DNA from: Utricularia gibba
Lineage: Eukaryota; Streptophyta; Magnoliopsida; Lamiales; Lentibulariaceae
Direction: 5' to 3'
Assembly (NCBI GenBank): GCA_002189035.1
Contig: NEEC01000015.1
Location: 372,001 to 436,000, forward strand
Length of the DNA stretch: 64,000 nt
Below, piece by piece: positions 11,619-22,051 of the stretch. Positions within the stretch are counted from its first letter, which is position 1; every line of letters starts with the position of its first letter. A program made the position numbers and the translations under genes. A model generated the notes under the pieces. The model did no database searches, was not told the DNA's origin, and saw nothing but the letters and a program-made list of their open reading frames with translations.

Positions 11619-12384
11619 CGACGGACGGCGACTACGGGGAGATTGAACAAAGCTGCAGGCTGCATTATAGGGCCACGAGAAGGGGGTAATGGCGGAATGG
11701 GCGCCGTAGTTCTGCTGACGTCAGGGTATAATGGGGATTTGAAAATGTTGAGGGTCGTTCCCCTGCCGCCTGTTGTGTTTGTCGAAGCATCCGTCCCAAT
11801 TATTTTACACGTTTTAAAAATTGAAAATTAATTTTAAATTTTTTTATCAGTAAAAACTTGTTATTTTAATTTTTTAACAAAATTTATACATAAGGATTTC
11901 AAATTTGAATAGTATCATTTATCATATGTAATTGTTTAAAGTATTTAATCCATTAATTATTCATTTATGGTATAACATATGTATTTAATATAATATTATA
12001 TTTGATAAATATATTTAAAATAAATAATTTATAAATTTGATAATTTAGAAAAATCCATCTAAAACATAATTATGAAATATATAATTTGAAGTGTTTTAAA
12101 TTGTAAAACACTAATGTATTACTAAATTAATGTATCAAACACATATTATTATCAATATATGAATATTTAAATAGTTATATCAAACTATCAAACATCCTCT
12201 CAATGTATTAATTCCGGTATATACTTTCTCATATGATATATAAATTAAATATAAGAAAAATGAATTTTTTATTAAATAATAATAATAAGAGTTACGTGTT
12301 TGTGTTAAGGGAATGGGGCGAGCAGAACCATCAGCTTTGGCTGAAGACTCGTTCCTTTTAAATCACCCGCGCTCTTGGTGTCCC
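11619..12384. other. Divergent promoter region with AT-rich island
   Basis: This lies between the divergently transcribed J-domain and Rab GDI genes. Positions 11810-12300 are very AT-rich, with many short direct runs of A and T but no recognisable transposon ends or coding similarity. Confidence 0.5.
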
Positions 12385-12392
12385 TATAAATA
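12385..12392 (+). promoter_or_regulatory. TATA box of Rab GDI gene
   Basis: A consensus TATAAATA sits 91 bases before the GDI start codon at 12483. A transcription start about 30 bases downstream would leave a leader of roughly 60 bases, ending in a pyrimidine-rich stretch. Confidence 0.6.
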
Positions 12393-12482
12393 CCACACAG
12401 CTGGCTCTTCATCGTCTGTTTCGTCTCTTCAGATCTAGCGTTTGTTTGCTCTGCAACTTTCAGGAGGAAAAAGATCGTCCTT

Positions 12483-14998
12483 ATGGATGAGGAGTACGAC
12501 GTCATCGTTCTCGGCACTGGTCTCAAAGAATGCATCCTCAGTGGCCTTCTCTCCGTTGATGGATTGAAAGTAAATTATGTTTTTTTTTTTTTTTTTTTTT
12601 GCGTCCAATGCTCTGTGAATCACATGGATCGGGCTCTCAGTTTCGATTTCTTTTTGGTTCTGTAATGGAGATCGGAAATCCGCTCATTTTCGTCTTCTGT
12701 ACATGTCCCGCTCAACGATAATGCTCCATTGATCGTTGATTTTATTCGCTTCTTTATGTGATTGATGTTTATAATAAGTCCATATAACCCTGATTTTTTT
12801 TATTTTTAATTATCCGAGGCATTTTAATTCATTTTCCATTCAGGTTCTCCACATGGACAAGAACGATTATTATGGAGGAGATTCAAGTTCTCTCAGTTTA
12901 AACCAGGTAACCTATTGAACCATTAATAGCTGCGCTACTGCGTATATTGATTATACGTTGAGAAAAAAGGGAGCAGGGAGCAAGTAGCCAGAAGGTAAAT
13001 GGGTATTCCTATTTTCTAGTTACTATTCTGTGTCCATGATACTTTGTTCAGCTGTGGAAGCGATTTCGTGGAGATGAAGAGCCCCCTGAGAAACTAGGAG
13101 CGAGTCGAGAATACAATGTTGATATGATTCCAAAGGTATACTTGTATCCGTGTCTTTTTTTAAAACCAGTAAAACTTTTTGGTTAAACTTTCTTCTCAAC
13201 CTTGAAGTTCATGATGGCAAATGGAGCTTTGGTCCGCGTGTTGATTCATGCAAATGTTACCAAGTATCTGAATTTCAAGGCAGTAGATGGTAGCTTTGTC
13301 TACAACAAAGGAAAGGTGTGCTGCTTTTCCAAACATATGCGCCTTTCCCAAGCATTATTATAACTTTCAGATTCAGAATTGCTTGAGCTTTTTATCTATA
13401 GATATACAAGGTTCCAGCTACAGATGTTGAGGCATTGAAATCCTCGTTGATGGGACTATTCGAAAAGCGTCGTGCGCGCAATTTCTTTGTATTCGTTCAA
13501 GACTTCGAAGAGACTGATCCGAAGACCCACAAGGGAATGAACTTGGAGACCATCACAGCAGAAGAAGTCATAGCGTTAGTCTTCCCTGATACTCATATAC
13601 AAGTGAATCTTTCCCTCCATGATGGTACTAATATTTGCTATGGTAAGCTGGATTTAGAAAATATGAACTCGAAGATGATACCATCGATTTCATTGGCCAT
13701 GCTCTGGCTCTATATTCTGATGATAGCTACTTGGAGAAGCCTGCCATGGAATTCGTTAAGCGAATGAAGGTGCAGTTACTCTTAGACAGCAGACTCTTTC
13801 TCATACTTTTGCTCACTGTAATTCTACTTCCGTTTTCTTTCAATCAGCTCTATGCAGAATCCTTGGCACGCTTTCAATCTGGATCTCCCTACATCTATCC
13901 ATTGTACGGCCTAGGAGAGTTGCCACAGGTTTGTTTGTTACCCTCTTACCAAATCTACTACCGGTGCTGCTAATGATGCTCGGGGCTTTGGATCTCATCT
14001 CTATTATCAACAGGCCTTTGCTCGTCTAAGCGCAGTCTACGGTGGAACATACATGCTAAACAAGCCAGACTGTAAGGTAAATTTCCCAGGTCGATGGATG
14101 TTATTCTTGTACGCGTCTTTGGCACTGACTTTCAACACGCAGGTGGAGTTCGACGGAGAAGGCAAAGCAGTTGGTGTAACATCTGAAGGAGAAACTGCTA
14201 AATGCAAGAAAGTTGTATGTGACCCCTCGTACCTACCTGACAAGGTAACGTAATTCTGGATACCGACAGAGCTTGTTTACACAGTTCTAAAATCCCACTC
14301 GATTGCCATTCACTCAGGTCCAAAAGGTTGGGAAAGTTGCCCGTGCAGTGTGTATCATGAGCCACCCTATCCCGGAAACCAATGACTCTCATTCCGCACA
14401 AGTAATCCTCCCTCAGAAACAGCTCGGACGTAAATCAGATATGTAGGTTTGATCATCTTTTCCCTAGAACTGAAGTTCAAGACGCCCCTGTGTAATTAAT
14501 ACCTGTGATGATAGGTACTTGTTCTGCTGCTCATATGCTCACAATGTGGCTCCCAAGGGGAAGTATATAGCATTCGTCTTGACAGAAGCCGAGACTGATA
14601 ACCCTGAGGAGGAACTGAAGCCTGGGGTGGACCTCCTCGGACCCGTGGATGAGATATTCTACGAAACATACGACAGATTCGTGCCATCCAACGAGTTCGA
14701 TTCCGATCACTGCTATATATCCAGGGTACGCTTCTCCTGCATCCCATCCGATCCATTACCAAATCTCTCGTGGCATTTCATCTGTGTCTCTTCAGAGTTA
14801 CGACGCGTCGACCCACTTCGAGTCCACCGTAGTCGATGTACTGGAGATGTACACCAAGATAACTGGAAAGGTAAGAGCCAAAATTTGGTCCAGGAGTCAA
14901 GAAATATAGGACGTGATGCATATTCTTCTGGATTTGCTCAGGTGCTGGACCTGTCAGTGGACCTGAGTGCAGCTAGCGCAGGTGCCGCCGAGCAATAA
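12483..14998 (+). CDS. GDI: Rab GDP dissociation inhibitor
   Basis: This protein extracts GDP-bound, prenylated Rab GTPases from membranes and recycles them during vesicle traffic. Exons: 12483-12569, 12844-12906, 13052-13135, 13208-13315, 13402-13574, 13658-13769, 13848-13928, 14014-14076, 14143-14244, 14318-14442, 14515-14725, 14796-14870 and 14942-14998. All phases match and give 446 aa, the family length. The start [18 protein letters not shown] is the family N-terminus, and MDKNDYYGG is the Rab-binding region. Later blocks are [45 protein letters not shown] and the tail [12 protein letters not shown]. An exon-intron border at 13574/13658 was chosen because it restores the conserved [18 protein letters not shown] block. 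Intron 1 contains a run of about 20 T. Nothing is missing. Confidence 0.96.
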
Positions 14999-15741
14999 CT
15001 TGCTCCCATCCCGCCGCCTCCTTCATGAACACGCCACATCTATTGCCGAGCACCTGTTTCTAATGGCCATAACTCAACAATAAGGTTTTAGTTTACTCCA
15101 CAGTGCGAGAGCCAGCATTCGCAAACGTTTGCCTGTTTGCATCCATTTTGATATAAGCTTGCTGTTGTGTGTGTTGCCAGTCCCCCTGCTGGCTTCATGG
15201 ACAATACCCCACACATGCGGGAAGCCTTGACAAATCCCTTAGAATTTTGTCGTGTTAATAACCATGTCCACTAGGCCTTTTACTACTGGCAATGAGTCAA
15301 TGCGCCGCCCGCAACCCATGAAGTAATGGACATCATCACCTTGTAAAACTATTCACAACTCCATGTGAGATACTCATAATCTTCCTGAATTCATACCCAG
15401 ACGAAGAGTACCAGATGAGTGGATCTTATACGCCTCGTCAAAAGTGCTCCCTAGCGGTTAAAGGCTTGAACTCCTGGACCTCAAACGCCGGTCTTTATTT
15501 CACCATGACCGAAAACTCAAAAACTAAGATAGACAAAGTGAGTGGTGCTATGAAGAAGGATGGGGCGTCATTTGTCAGTAAGCGAAGGCAGAGTGAGGAA
15601 CTAGAGACGAACATACTTCAGATTTTTTTTTTTTTTGTTTTCTCACTGTATTCACAAGAACAAGATAATGGAAGGCAAAGATGGGAATTATTTTAGACAG
15701 CAACGCCGGAGTTATACGTTTAAACGTACCTTCTCATCCGG
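14999..15741. other. Convergent intergenic gap
   Basis: This lies between the 3' ends of Rab GDI and the PB1 protein. It holds their 3' UTRs and a T run near 15624-15636. The open frame around 15415-15696 has no family similarity and is not called. Confidence 0.5.
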
Positions 15742-17205
15742 TCAGACGGAGGTTTGAGTCTTCACAGTTTTCCCGGCTGCATCTGTTGTTAACACACCAG
15801 CAGTTTGTCTGGCTTCACCGGTGGTCAGAACGTGATACTGCGCCGCTGAATCCACCGGCGTCGAATACATAATCGGTCTCACAGACCCAGTATCGAAACC
15901 AATCTGTGCATACGACGCCGGCGCCTCCGTCACCATCCCCACGCCAGCCGCGTTGGCTGATCGAATCAACTGCAGACCGTCGGGGAATCCAGTGACGTGT
16001 GATTGTAACGCCGCCATTGAGGGGACGCCTCCGGAGGGGATCATATTGTACATCGCCTGTTGTTGTTGTTGTTGATGATGATCGCGGTAAACTTCCTGCG
16101 GTATTCTTTGAACGGTGTAGTACCCAAGAGGAGGCGCCGCGGCGACCGGTCTAGCCATCGGCGTGGGGAAAGGGGCAGATGGGTTTGGTATCATGTAAAT
16201 CGGCTGGTCGTTGGGTAAGGCGGTGGTGTGAGAAGGGTAAACACCGCCAGGAACCTGCTTCTCTGCTGCCCAGTAAGGGTTACCACTGTGAACTGCCACC
16301 TGTTGAATCCTCTCAGGGCCCTTGTAGTACTCTGTTCCAGTAGATAGTCCGGAGAGAGTCTCATTGCTTGTCCTTCGATAGAGCCCCTGTTGCTCCTCGA
16401 TTCGCAGTCTCTGCAGATCTTGGATATGCTTTTGAATGGGATCAGTCGTCCCCAGTAACCTCTCATCAATCCCCGGCGATGCAACCGGATCCTCCACCTC
16501 ATGAACCCTGCAAATTGGTGGCTGCTGCGGCGGCTGACCACCGACAACTCCTGGATTCGATTTCTCTAAGCCGAACAAAAAATCCACGGTACTCGACGGC
16601 GGCTGTATCTGCGCGGCAGAAGCAGGGGAAGCCGGTTGCTGCACCGGAGCAGTCGCTGGCGCAGAATTCAACGCCTCCACAAACCTCTCCTTATCTGTTT
16701 TCCCCTCATCCGATCCGAAACTACGAACAGACGATGAGTTCATCCCTGAATTCGCACTCTGAAATATAAAAATCCTCAATCTCGCGGGCTTCGGTGAAAC
16801 CCTAAACAACCGATCGTATTCGTGCATCATATGCTCCAAATCATCATCATTCGTCACCGAAATCAACGCATCCAGATCCTCACCCGGCAACTGATATTTA
16901 AACGAAATCGAATCACCATCGCACAGAGCAACAAGTTTCGCCAGCAGATTCGCAAATTTCACCGTCCGATCAACCGCCAGAATCTTCGTTTCCCCTCCGA
17001 TGTACGATAACTGATTATCGTGTGGCCGCGGCTGGATTTTCCCACCATAACTGCACATAAACTTGACCTTATAGTTAGCTGGCGGCTGACTGTTCTCCTC
17101 CCACGGCGTCGGGTTATCAAACTCGATCTCACGCGATCGCGGCGACGAGTGCCCGGACCCAGGGTACGACGATGAGTTGTAGCCGTAATTCTCCATGAGG
17201 CGCAC
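15742..17205 (-). CDS. PB1-domain protein
   Basis: This is a single-exon reading frame of 487 codons. Two in-frame starts lie close together: ATG 17205 (MRLMENYGY) and ATG 17196 (MENYGYNSS). The second resembles the usual start of this plant family. Residues about 45-135 form a PB1 domain: the basic cluster VKFMCSYGGKIQPRP, the block YIGGETKILAVDRTVKF, and the acidic OPCA part TNDDDLEHMM. The remainder is proline-, glutamine- and serine-rich, with a seven-glutamine stretch near HHQQQQQQQAMYN, and looks disordered. PB1 domains bind each other head to tail, so the protein is likely an oligomerising scaffold. No kinase domain follows, unlike the longer Raf-like PB1 proteins. Family identity is clear; the cellular role is not known from sequence. 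Confidence 0.9.
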   Translation of the reverse strand: MRLMENYGYNSSSYPGSGHSSPRSREIEFDNPTPWEENSQPPANYKVKFMCSYGGKIQPRPHDNQLSYIGGETKILAVDRTVKFANLLAKLVALCDGDSISFKYQLPGEDLDALISVTNDDDLEHMMHEYDRLFRVSPKPARLRIFIFQSANSGMNSSSVRSFGSDEGKTDKERFVEALNSAPATAPVQQPASPASAAQIQPPSSTVDFLFGLEKSNPGVVGGQPPQQPPICRVHEVEDPVASPGIDERLLGTTDPIQKHIQDLQRLRIEEQQGLYRRTSNETLSGLSTGTEYYKGPERIQQVAVHSGNPYWAAEKQVPGGVYPSHTTALPNDQPIYMIPNPSAPFPTPMARPVAAAPPLGYYTVQRIPQEVYRDHHQQQQQQAMYNMIPSGGVPSMAALQSHVTGFPDGLQLIRSANAAGVGMVTEAPASYAQIGFDTGSVRPIMYSTPVDSAAQYHVLTTGEARQTAGVLTTDAAGKTVKTQTSV

Positions 17206-18273
17206 GTTATCGGCGGCGACCGGAGACTGAAAAAAGTGCGTGTCTGTGAATCAATGATTGATATGCGCCGCGCGTTTAAAAACCTCCACGCCGCTTGCGG
17301 CACGAAACTTGGCGTCCCGTTACGTGGTTTTCGACAGGGACTCCCCATCCACCGACGACCGTTGGATTCCAATGACGTGGCAACCGGCACGCGCACCGTG
17401 GGCCCTATTCCGTTGAAATCCGCGTCGGGTGCGTTTTTTTAATTCCGCCATTTCTCAGGCAAGTGGGGAGCGTGTGGTGATTACTGATTAACATCCACGT
17501 GTCCACTTTCCATTGGGCATAATTCATATTTATTTCCATGCTCCACCCAGCTAACCTTCATTATCCCATGTTTACCTTGAAAAAATAGGTTTCTAATTTT
17601 GGTTATGATGAAATTTTGGCATCTTTCGGGCACAGGATGCCTGCCAATGATGGCTATTGGGCCCAATAATTGGGCCGCTGACGTGGATCACCCATCACTC
17701 ACTCCGTACTAGACGTGACGTGAGGACACCTCCCAACGTTATCCAAGATCAAGATCAATAATATATTATTATACGAAAATAATACATATTTTTTTCCTAT
17801 AATATGTTTTATTTCTAATACTTATATTTTAATATTTTAAATATTTATTGTATAGAAATTACAAGAAAAATAAACTCAAATTTAGATTAATATAAAGAAT
17901 GTAATCTTTAACTTTCGAAATTATAAAAAAAAACACCTCAATTTATTAAAACCAAATCTAGTTTCAAACTCAATAAAATCTAGTGTTATAATTTTTTTCA
18001 TTTGCAAAGTGACACCTACTTGTGCCTTGTATGCCTTTTGGGCCGACTGGGGCTTAGGCCCAATGAGACTGGAGAGCGGGGAGGGCGAGCCCAATAAGGA
18101 TCCGAGATATATGAAGTATGATTCAGTTGCATAATGAAATCACACATGATAGAAACGAATGCAGTAGCTCAAGCACAAGAAAGAATGTAGAGGGATCAAG
18201 AAAATGAACAAGGTGAATGCATGCTTATTCCTTGGAGGTTGCACTTGGGATACTCACCGCCTTATGATGCTGT
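17206..18273. other. Intergenic: PB1 gene promoter, AT-rich island and pyrophosphatase 3' UTR
   Basis: 17206-17700 is the upstream region of the minus-strand PB1 gene. 17750-18000 is an AT-rich island without recognisable features. 18000-18273 has several GGCCCA/TGGGCC hexamers and ends in the 3' UTR of the pyrophosphatase gene. No gene was found. Confidence 0.5.
17655..17668. promoter_or_regulatory. Palindromic double site II element
   Basis: TATTGGGCCCAATA is a perfect 14-base palindrome that presents TGGGCC on both strands, and another TGGGCC follows about 4 bases later. Site II (TGGGCC/T) motifs are bound by TCP factors and are common in promoters of growth-related plant genes. It lies about 450 bases upstream of the PB1 gene start. 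Confidence 0.45.
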
Positions 18274-19747
18274 TTACACGAGTGAAAGCTCACCGGAAGG
18301 GACTGATCTTTTCACAAGCTTAGCCCATGAGTCATTGGTTTCAGTGATTACTTTGAGAGCATAGTCCTGTGAGGAAAGTATAGCAGCGTCATAGCTCCAA
18401 AGGGGAGGAAAAAAAAGAGGGGGTTCTGAGCTGAGTATTACCTTGTTTGCTGGCAGATTGCCAAGGCCAAATTTGTTGGCTGGTTTTCCATCAGGGATCT
18501 TGTAGTCTCTGAACCAGTCCCTGATTGCAGTGAGGGTTCCCTGTGGTTATTTACACAAGTCAGTGGAGAAGGATGGAAGCACAATAGTGGAAAGAGGGTG
18601 GACTGCGAACCGGGAAGTGCTTTTCGACATCATCTACATCATGGACAAGAGAAGCTCTGGGATCATCTAAGGAAATAGCAACGATTTTCCAGTCTAGTTC
18701 TCCTTCGTCGATCATGGCCAGAGCAGCCAAAGGCTTGACCTTTAACACTTGCCCGATTTTCGCTCGGGATTCTCCGATCTCCACAACATCAACTGCAACA
18801 AGAAGCATCGATTCAAATGCTGGATAAGGTGAACTACAGCAAAGAGGATGACTACCACTTACCAGGGTCATTATCTCCAAATGCACCATCCACTTCATCA
18901 TTAGCAAAGGAAGGGTCTTCCATGTTTGTGGAAGCAATCCATAGTTCCAGTTGATATTATACCTGGAGAAGAGTAGAAAATAACCGCGAGTGAAAAGATA
19001 AGAAAAAAAAGAGTGAACATACATATATGAGAGCAAAACTTACGGATAATATCGAAGTTTCCCTTTCTTGGTGTCTTGCTTGATGGGAGTGTACACTTCA
19101 TCTGTTGCAACTTCCATTTTTGCGCTTGATTCCTTGGGAATCTCTACAACGCAATTGAAAACACCACCTCCCAGATGTAGTGGTACGTCGTGCCAGGGAG
19201 AAACCTGCAACTCAGTTTAAGAGCATAAGCACAACTAAATATAAAACAGAGTACCAATCGCAGGCATTGCATAAAAGTAATCAAGGAAGTAGCGTTCTAA
19301 TATCTAAAAACAGGTTCCCTCTCTGTTAATAGAGCCAAGTGCAAGCATTATGAACATAAATCACCAAGATCCCATTTTAAGACGACCGCATCAAAGAAGA
19401 GTCATTTGCTTCTGCGCCGAATCAGGTAAAAACAATATCCAAATCCCAGAAGAAAAAAAAAAAAGAAACCTCCAATCAAAGAAAATATCCGATTCGCTAA
19501 CCTTCTTCCCCGAGCCGTCGAGAAAGAAAACCCGGTAATCGAGTGTTTCAGGTTGCCCTTCCTCTTTGGTCTGGATCGTGGGATTGTAAATAGCAGCACA
19601 GCTAAATCCCCGTCCATTCCGGGAAAACAATTTGCTCCTTCTGAAACAAACACCCAAGCTTCGAGGTCTTCCCCTCCACGACTTCCCAGCCGGCATAGTG
19701 ACGGCGACGGCGTTACTCGTCAGCGCAGCAACCCTCGCGGCCGCCAT
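18274..19747 (-). CDS. PPA6: Plastid soluble inorganic pyrophosphatase
   Basis: Family I inorganic pyrophosphatase hydrolyses pyrophosphate to two phosphates and pulls biosynthetic reactions forward in the plastid. Exons in coding order: 19502-19747, 19044-19204, 18863-18962, 18611-18792, 18442-18540 and 18274-18366. The first exon begins MAAARVAALTSNAVAVTMP, an alanine-rich transit peptide, followed by PETLDYRVFFLDGSGKK. Further marks are WHDVPLHLGGGVFNCVVEIP, KMEVATDE, the catalytic segment GDNDPVDVVEIGE, and the tail from DYALKVITETNDSWAKL to GELSLV. Length would be about 293 aa, typical of the plastid form. Exon 3 is 100 nt where the phases require 101. The break is at 18919-18922, where the coding strand reads ATGGAAG in place of an expected ATGGGAAG, just before the catalytic aspartates. 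Probably a sequence error in an intact gene. Confidence 0.93.
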
Positions 19748-20026
19748 TTTTAGCCGGCTTCTCGACTCACTGTGTGTGTACTGAAATGCTCCGAAGTCCT
19801 CATCGGATGAAATAAATTTGGTATCGTTTCCAAAATTAAAAAAAAAAAAAAATGTCCGGCATGCTGACCCGAACCCAGTTTTTGGTGGGGCGGGCCAACC
19901 CGCATAGAGAGTCAAATCAAACTTATTTTCTATATTCCGATTTTACCCTTTGAATGGACCCATAAAATCAGTATGGCCAGGAGGCAACCAATGCAAACAA
20001 AGGGCCACATCACAATCTCGAATTCT

Positions 20027-20051
20027 ATTGGTTCCTACGTTCCACGTCATC
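20027..20051 (+). promoter_or_regulatory. ER-stress response element (CCAAT-box and bZIP site)
   Basis: An ATTGG (inverted CCAAT) at 20027-20031 is followed after ten bases by CCACGTCATC at 20042-20051. Read on the other strand the latter is GATGACGTGG, the binding site reported for XBP1-like bZIP factors (plant bZIP60/bZIP28). The pairing of a CCAAT box with CCACG at about this distance resembles the ERSE of unfolded-protein-response genes, although the CCAAT half is inverted here. It lies 11 bases before a TATA box and about 190 bases before the TIN1-like start codon. Confidence 0.6.
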
Positions 20052-20061
20052 ACCACCAGAC

Positions 20062-20070
20062 TATTTATAT
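20062..20070 (+). promoter_or_regulatory. TATA box of TIN1-like gene
   Basis: TATTTATAT lies 170 bases upstream of ATG 20240 and immediately downstream of the ER-stress element. It is the best core promoter candidate in the gap. Confidence 0.5.
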
Positions 20071-20239
20071 GCCATGGCATTTATCATACGCTGATTTTCT
20101 GGCCTGGGAATGCAAATTCCGAAATAGAAATACAATACCGTTGCATTTCTCCAGAAGTTTCCGGATCCTCTCGCCTCCCAGTCCCCGCTATATTCGTGCG
20201 TTGATTGAATTTTCTTGTTGTGTTTTCTGTAAATTCGGG

Positions 20240-21714
20240 ATGGATTCCAGAGTTCGAATGTGGAGATTAATCGTGTTTTCTTGCCTGGTTGTAATCGCGG
20301 TTCAACATGCTCCAGGGGTGGAAGCCCTTGTTTATCGCCCTGATTTCAATCCTCCGTATCCGAAAGCGATTTCGGTAAGCTTCAGCATAGCGCTGATGTA
20401 TTTCTTTTTGTTCTTATTGGATTAGAGTAAGGAAGTTTTTGTCGCCTTTGATTATGTTAGGATCTGAAGGAGGCGATTGTCAAGGGTTTCGGGTTTCAGT
20501 CCGACGATGTGAAGATTTCAGATTTCAATTTGAGGGATGCGATGGTGGGGAAGTCGGTGCAGTACGAGTTTGATATTGAGATCGATAATAAAATTCTCCC
20601 TTTCAAGCTCCTTGAGGATGTGAGCAGATGGGAATACGTTGAGTTACCGATCTTTCAAGCGGAGCCCCGTTTCGGACCCGATGAAGAAAGCGGTTTGGCT
20701 GAGAGGAAGCTGACTGATGATCAGACGCCTGTTCTTGCCCCTTTTCAGTTGGCAGGCCCAATGGAACTCTGGATTCAGGATGCCAAAGACATGCGGATTT
20801 CGCTACCTGTGAGTGAATTCTCGTTTAGCATCCCTTTGTGTAATGCTTTAATGGGTTCATGATTGATTTGTTTGATTGCCTTTCAGAATGATGTGGATGC
20901 CGGTGAGTTGAGGAAAGTGATTCTAGCAGACGGTGCAGTTGTCACTGTAAAGGGTGCTCGATCAGTTAGCTTGCGCCATCCAATTGAGCTTCCTCTTCCT
21001 CTGAACAGAAGTACCAGTGGTTTCGCCTCTGGACTTCTAGCACTAGCTGATCATCTTCGAAACACTGTCCGAACCAAGAATGGCCCTCTCGTCTCCCTGC
21101 GCATCGTCGGCCCAACATCTCTTAATTCTCCTGCATCAACAACATCCTCTTCGACAAACAGGCTGAAACTCAAGCGCCTTGCACCTGGTCTTGTTGAGCT
21201 TTCCTCAGCATCAAAAAGGGGAGTCATGGAAGCTGAAGCTGAAGTAGCATCGGCTGTTGACTTACAGAGTGGAGCAACAGCACTTCTCACACCGGATCGA
21301 TTCAGCACCCTTTGGCCAATAACCTCCATCAACGGTGCAAACACAAGGTTACTTGGCTTTGAGGCATTGCTCACTTCTGTACTCGGTTCAAGGGCGAATG
21401 AGGAGGGTTCTTTTAAGCTCACGAAAGCAGATGTATCAGCCCAGACGTTTGTCAAGATAGGCTTTGCAGTTGAAAAGAAGGTAAAGCAGAGTGATCTTGT
21501 GGGCTTCCCGGAGTGGAGAACACGGCCTCAGAATATAAGAATGCATTTTGAGGTATTGGCAAAGGTTGATGGAAACAAGGTTGTGCCGGAGAGGGTTTTC
21601 CCTGTGGAACCGGTGATCGCAGAGGATAGCTTCACACCTGATGCACTCGTTGGCAATATCTCCATGTCCAAGGTGCCAATCGTTCATCAGCCTCCCAATC
21701 CATTCACTCTCTGA
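20240..21714 (+). CDS. TIN1: TIN1-like (tunicamycin-induced) secretory protein
   Basis: Three exons (20240-20374, 20461-20808, 20887-21714) join in phase to 436 aa. The N-terminus MDSRVRMWRLIVFSCLVVIA is a signal peptide: a basic start, a hydrophobic core, and a likely cut after the alanine-rich stretch before LVYRPDF. The mature part has no catalytic motif I recognise. The segment NPPYPKAISDLKEAIVKGFG and the surrounding sequence resemble the plant-specific TIN1 family, which is induced by ER stress and affects pollen surface in Arabidopsis. I identify it from memory of that family without a search, so the name is moderately sure. The promoter element at 20027-20051 independently fits an unfolded-protein-response gene. 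No second membrane segment or HDEL-type signal is visible at the C-terminus. Confidence 0.7.
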
Positions 21715-22051
21715 GATCTGAAACTTAACAAGGTTGACACATTAGACTGAGATTCTCAATCACTGTCTTTATGTGTCGATTCTCCCAGTTGCTTCTGTGT
21801 AAATTAGACGAAAGCAACAGTGTACCCACCACGATTAAAAGCGTGTATACTGCGAGAAAACGAGTTTAACAGTTGACCCTCTTTCTAGCAATTCAATTAT
21901 GATACGATGCTTCTAGAATAGGCCTTCTGAAAATGCTGCGCCAGAGTGCCAGAAAAGACGTGGCGGAAAATATTTGATAAGTTGATACAAGGATACACGA
22001 AACTGGAAAGAGTACTCGAAGTTGGAAAGTGAAAGAAGGCTCACCAGAGAG
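21715..22051. other. TIN1-like 3' UTR and squalene epoxidase promoter
   Basis: This short gap lies between two plus-strand genes. No further gene was found. I looked here for an upstream exon that could supply the missing membrane anchor of the squalene epoxidase and saw none. Confidence 0.5.

Larger units (their letters stand above)
19748..20239. other. Divergent promoter between pyrophosphatase and TIN1-like gene
   Basis: The gap serves both genes. The half nearer the TIN1-like gene contains an ER-stress type element and a TATA box, listed separately. An A run of about 14 is present near 19838-19851. No coding sequence was found. Confidence 0.6.

Noticed and set aside
11810-12300. AT-rich island as a possible transposon
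   Set aside because: No terminal inverted repeats, target duplications or coding remnants could be found by eye; similar islands occur in several other gaps.
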